A stretch of 64,000 nucleotides of DNA from Candidatus Pantoea formicae (lineage in GTDB: Bacteria > Pseudomonadota > Gammaproteobacteria > Enterobacterales > Enterobacteriaceae): assembly GCF_011752625.1 (NCBI RefSeq), contig NZ_VWXD01000004.1, positions 372,001 through 436,000 on the forward strand, read 5' to 3'. Shown here in pieces: positions 61,206-64,000 of the stretch (within the stretch, counting starts at the first letter, position 1; each line of letters starts with the position of its first letter). The notes under the pieces were generated by a model. That model saw only the letters and a program-made list of their open reading frames with translations, made no database searches and had not been told where the DNA came from. Made by a program: the position numbers and the translations under genes.

Positions 61206-62185
61206 TGGCGTCGCGCCTCCCGCACCAGTAATGCAATCAAATAGAGTCCACCCAGGCTAACGGTAATCACGCCAACCGGTAATTGATAAGGCAGGAACAG
61301 ATGTTGTGCAGCAAAATCAGCGGCGATCAGTAGTAGTGCGCCACACAGGGATGCCAGCAACAATGCGCCTCTCTCCCCGCCACCGAGCCGACGGGCAATT
61401 TGCGGGGCCAAGAGCGCCACAAATGAGATCGGCCCCACCAGCGCGGTGGACGCGGCCGTCAGCACCACGCCAATCAGCATCAGCCACATGCGGCTGCGTT
61501 CGACAGGGACGCCGAGCGCGCTGGCGGTATCATCGCCCATCTCCAGCAGGCGCATCCGTCGCGTCAGCAATGCCATCAACAGCAGCGACAACAGCAACAC
61601 CGCCATCACCGGCGGCGTTTTTTCCCAAGTGATGCCGTTTAGCGAGCCGGCACTCCATAAACCCGCGCTCAGCGCCGACTCCAGCGAGGCGCTGATAATG
61701 AGCCAGGCATTCAACGCCATCAGCAATGCACGCACGCTAATGCCGACAATAATCAGACGGAAGGTTTCGACGCCGTTGCGCCAGGCGAACAGGTAGACCA
61801 GCGCAGCGGTGGCAACCCCACCGACCAGCGCGGCGCCGGTCATGGCGGCGATGCCTTGATTGAACAGCACCAACGCCACCAGCACACCGCTGTAGGCGCC
61901 CGTATTAAAACCAAGAATATCCGGGCTACCCAGCGGATTGCGCAGCAGGGACTGGAAAATCGCGCCACTGACGCCGAGGGCCGCGCCAATCAGCAGCGCC
62001 ATCAATACGCGAGGGAGCCGCCACTCCAGCACGATCAACTTGACGTTACCGGCACCTTCGCCCCTTAGCATCTGCCAGAATTGCTCTGCCCCGATGGGCA
62101 AAGCACCACGCGTCATGGCCAGATACGCCAGCAGTAAGCAGCTCAGCAGCAGCCAGGTGGTGTGTAACAGCACTCGGCGCGTCAT
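61202..62185 (-). CDS. fepG: Ferric enterobactin permease FepG
   Basis: 327 aa (E. coli 330). FecCD-type inner-membrane permease with about ten helices; family segments GAALGVSGAIFQSLLRNPLGSPDILG and GPISFVALLAPQIARRLGG in pieces. Forms the channel with FepD. Overlaps fepD by four bases (ATGA) and fepC by four. Confidence 0.96.
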   Translation of the reverse strand: MTRRVLLHTTWLLLSCLLLAYLAMTRGALPIGAEQFWQMLRGEGAGNVKLIVLEWRLPRVLMALLIGAALGVSGAIFQSLLRNPLGSPDILGFNTGAYSGVLVALVLFNQGIAAMTGAALVGGVATAALVYLFAWRNGVETFRLIIVGISVRALLMALNAWLIISASLESALSAGLWSAGSLNGITWEKTPPVMAVLLLSLLLMALLTRRMRLLEMGDDTASALGVPVERSRMWLMLIGVVLTAASTALVGPISFVALLAPQIARRLGGGERGALLLASLCGALLLIAADFAAQHLFLPYQLPVGVITVSLGGLYLIALLVREARRQ

Positions 62186-63171
62186 AGCGCACCTCGTCCG
62201 AGTTTACGACGTACCAAGATAATCAGCATCGGCGCACCTAACATCGCCGTCACGATGGAAACGCGCAATTCCCCTGCGACCAGAAGGCGGCCAAGAATAT
62301 CCGCCGCCAGCAGCAAAACAGGCGTAATCAATGCGGTCGCGGGCAGCATCCAGCGATGATCGTTGCCCACCAGCCAGCGCGCAAAATGCGGCGTCATCAA
62401 GCCGATAAAAGCAATCGGCCCTACCGCAGCGGTGGCTGCACCGCACAGCAGCGCGATGGCAAGCAATCCTAACAGCTGGGTCCGCGCCACACGCGTACCC
62501 AACGCCGTCGCCATATCGCCGCCCATGCTTAAACTGTTTAGCGCCTGCGACAAGCAAATCGCCACCACGCTGCCCACCAGCACCGCCGGGAACAGGGTGC
62601 GTAAGACAGTAAAGTTGCGGATATCCAGCGAGCCGCTGTGCCAGAAACGCAGATGGTCATAAATATCAGGGTTGAGCAGTGATAAGCCCGATGTCAGGCC
62701 ATCCAGCACCGCGCCGAGCGCTACACCCGCTAAAGTCAGGCGTACCGGATTAACGCGTCCGCCGCCAATTGCACCGGTCATGGCCACCAGCAGTGATGCC
62801 AAGAGCGCCCCCACAAAAGCAAAGCCGAGCCAGTCGAGGGGAGAGTCGGCACCAAACAGCGCAATGCCAATCACCACCGCAAATCCAGCGCCGGCATTGA
62901 CGCCAAGAATGCCGGGATCGGCCAACGGGTTGCGCGTCAGGCTTTGCATCAAAGCCCCGGCTAACCCCAGCGCAACGCCTGCGAGTAATCCCGCCAGCGT
63001 GCGAGGCAGGCGTGCATCGCGCACGATCACACACTCCGCGCTACTGCAACTGGAGGTCAGAGAATGGTAAACATCGGAAAGGGGTATTGATTTTGCCCCC
63101 AGCATTAAGCTGAGCGCGATGAGGAGCACGAGCAGAATCCCTGAGCCTGCTAATGCACGAATTTGGCGCAT
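62182..63171 (-). CDS. fepD: Ferric enterobactin permease FepD
   Basis: 329 aa (E. coli 334). FecCD-type permease, about ten helices; SLTRNPLADPGILGVNAGA and GPIAFIGLMTPHFARWL present. First gene of fepDGC; divergent from entS with a strong Fur box between. Confidence 0.96.
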   Translation of the reverse strand: MRQIRALAGSGILLVLLIALSLMLGAKSIPLSDVYHSLTSSCSSAECVIVRDARLPRTLAGLLAGVALGLAGALMQSLTRNPLADPGILGVNAGAGFAVVIGIALFGADSPLDWLGFAFVGALLASLLVAMTGAIGGGRVNPVRLTLAGVALGAVLDGLTSGLSLLNPDIYDHLRFWHSGSLDIRNFTVLRTLFPAVLVGSVVAICLSQALNSLSMGGDMATALGTRVARTQLLGLLAIALLCGAATAAVGPIAFIGLMTPHFARWLVGNDHRWMLPATALITPVLLLAADILGRLLVAGELRVSIVTAMLGAPMLIILVRRKLGRGAL

Positions 63172-63219
63172 CGTTCAAAACCTTCACTGTTTAACGTCGT
63201 CGCATGCGCAACGCAATTT

Positions 63220-63238
63220 GATAATGGTTATCGTTATT
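63220..63238. promoter_or_regulatory. Fur box, fepD / entS
   Basis: GATAATGGTTATCGTTATT matches 15 of 19 positions of the Fur consensus GATAATGATAATCATTATC. It lies midway between the divergent fepD and entS starts. Confidence 0.85.
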
Positions 63239-63310
63239 ACTCGCGTTTGCCTATGTTACCATGACTGGCCTCGCGGACGATGAGGAAAATTGGTGCAAAA
63301 AGGCGAACGA

Positions 63311-64000
63311 ATGAACAAATCCTCCCACTTTATTGATCTCTCCCTGCTGAAAACTCATGCGGCATTTCGCGCCGTGTTTATCGCGCGTTTTATCTCCATC
63401 GTTGCGTTAGGCATGCTCGCCGTCGCGGTGCCAGTACAAATTCAGCAAATGACACACTCTCCGCTGCTGGTGGGGTTAGCGGTGACGCTGGCTGCCTCAG
63501 GCATGTTTATTGGATTATTAACCGGTGGCGTGCTGGCGGATCGCTACGAACGTAAAAAGCTGATTCTGTTCGCCCGTTCGACCTGTGGATTGGGCTTTGT
63601 TGCCTTGGCGGTGAATGCCACCCTGCCTGAGCCCTCACTGATTGCGGTTTATCTGTTGGGCTTCTGGGACGGTTTCTTTGGCGCGATTGGCGTGACGGCC
63701 CTGCTGGCGGCCACTCCCGCGCTAGTTGGACGCGAAAATATTATGCAGGCCGGTGCCATCACCATGCTCACGGTGCGCTTTGGTTCCATTCTCTCACCGG
63801 CGATTGCGGGCCTGGTGATTGCACACGGCGGCGTCGTGTGGAACTACGGCCTGACCGCATTCGGTACGCTGTTAACGGTGCTGACTCTGCTTAAATTGCC
63901 ACAACTTCCTCCACCACCGCAGCCGCGCGAACATCCACTGAAATCACTCGCTGCCGGGGTGCAGTTCCTGTTTGCCAGCCCGATTGTCGGCATGGTGGCG
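63311..64000 (+). CDS. entS: Enterobactin exporter EntS (3'-truncated)
   Basis: 230 codons up to the window end; the E. coli protein is about 416 aa. Major-facilitator exporter that moves enterobactin to the periplasm. Starts [23 protein letters not shown] with AAGG upstream. The MFS loop 2-3 motif [12 protein letters not shown] and [15 protein letters not shown] are present. Divergent from fepDGC, as in E. coli. Confidence 0.95.
   Translation, partial: MNKSSHFIDLSLLKTHAAFRAVFIARFISIVALGMLAVAVPVQIQQMTHSPLLVGLAVTLAASGMFIGLLTGGVLADRYERKKLILFARSTCGLGFVALAVNATLPEPSLIAVYLLGFWDGFFGAIGVTALLAATPALVGRENIMQAGAITMLTVRFGSILSPAIAGLVIAHGGVVWNYGLTAFGTLLTVLTLLKLPQLPPPPQPREHPLKSLAAGVQFLFASPIVGMVA

Overview
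The window is an ordinary chromosomal segment of a member of the Enterobacterales, most likely Erwiniaceae (Pantoea/Erwinia-like). Almost every gene is a close, usually equal-length counterpart of an E. coli K-12 gene. The group assignment is an inference: it rests on miaE being present, on a GH20 hexosaminidase between ridA and nrdD, on pmrAB directly after dacB, and on gene orders that differ from E. coli. There are no insertion sequences, prophage genes, CRISPR arrays or rRNA genes, and coding density is high. The first gene has lost its 5' end and the last (entS) its 3' end to the window borders.

Layout. (1) 1-22 kb corresponds to the E. coli 96-98 min region: a truncated peptide-type solute-binding protein, yjgR, yjiN, lptFG (LPS export), pepA-holC-valS, a GNAT acetyltransferase, miaE, rraB, argI (with an ArgR operator), pyrL-pyrBI (with a UTP-sensing attenuator), ridA, a secreted beta-hexosaminidase, and nrdDG (with a NrdR box pair). 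(2) At the 3' end of nrdG the order jumps to the E. coli 71 min region: a YraQ-type permease, yhbP, yhbQ, yhbS, ubiT/ubiU/ubiV (oxygen-independent ubiquinone synthesis) and yhbW. An AraC-type regulator/SDR pair follows where E. coli has mtr. Then come deaD-yrbN-nlpI-pnp-rpsO-truB-rbfA-infB-nusA-rimP-metY, leuU, secG, glmM, folP, ftsH, rlmE, yhbY, greA and dacB. (3) pmrAB follows dacB. (4) From 52.6 kb there is an enterobactin cluster (fepA, fes, entF, fepCGD, entS) with Fur-box-like sites in both divergent promoter regions. It lacks ybdZ (MbtH) and fepE.

The 30-49 kb block is the RNA and translation core: transcription antitermination (NusA, GreA), initiation (IF2, initiator tRNA), ribosome maturation (RimP, RbfA, TruB, RlmE, YhbY, DeaD) and RNA decay (PNPase). 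It is joined to envelope functions (SecG, GlmM, FtsH, DacB). The last 11 kb makes, exports, imports and hydrolyses a catecholate siderophore.

No clearly new multi-gene system was found. The points most worth following are: an SDR whose catalytic Tyr is Trp, next to an AraC-type gene and an exact tandem operator-like repeat; the nrdG/yraQ junction, where NrdG gains a tail encoded antisense to the permease; a 76-bp nested palindromic element between entF and fepC; a cluster of GAAGTTT motifs upstream of nrdD; and several regulatory leaders (GraL-like, pnp RNase III stem, yrbN, pyrL) readable directly from the sequence.
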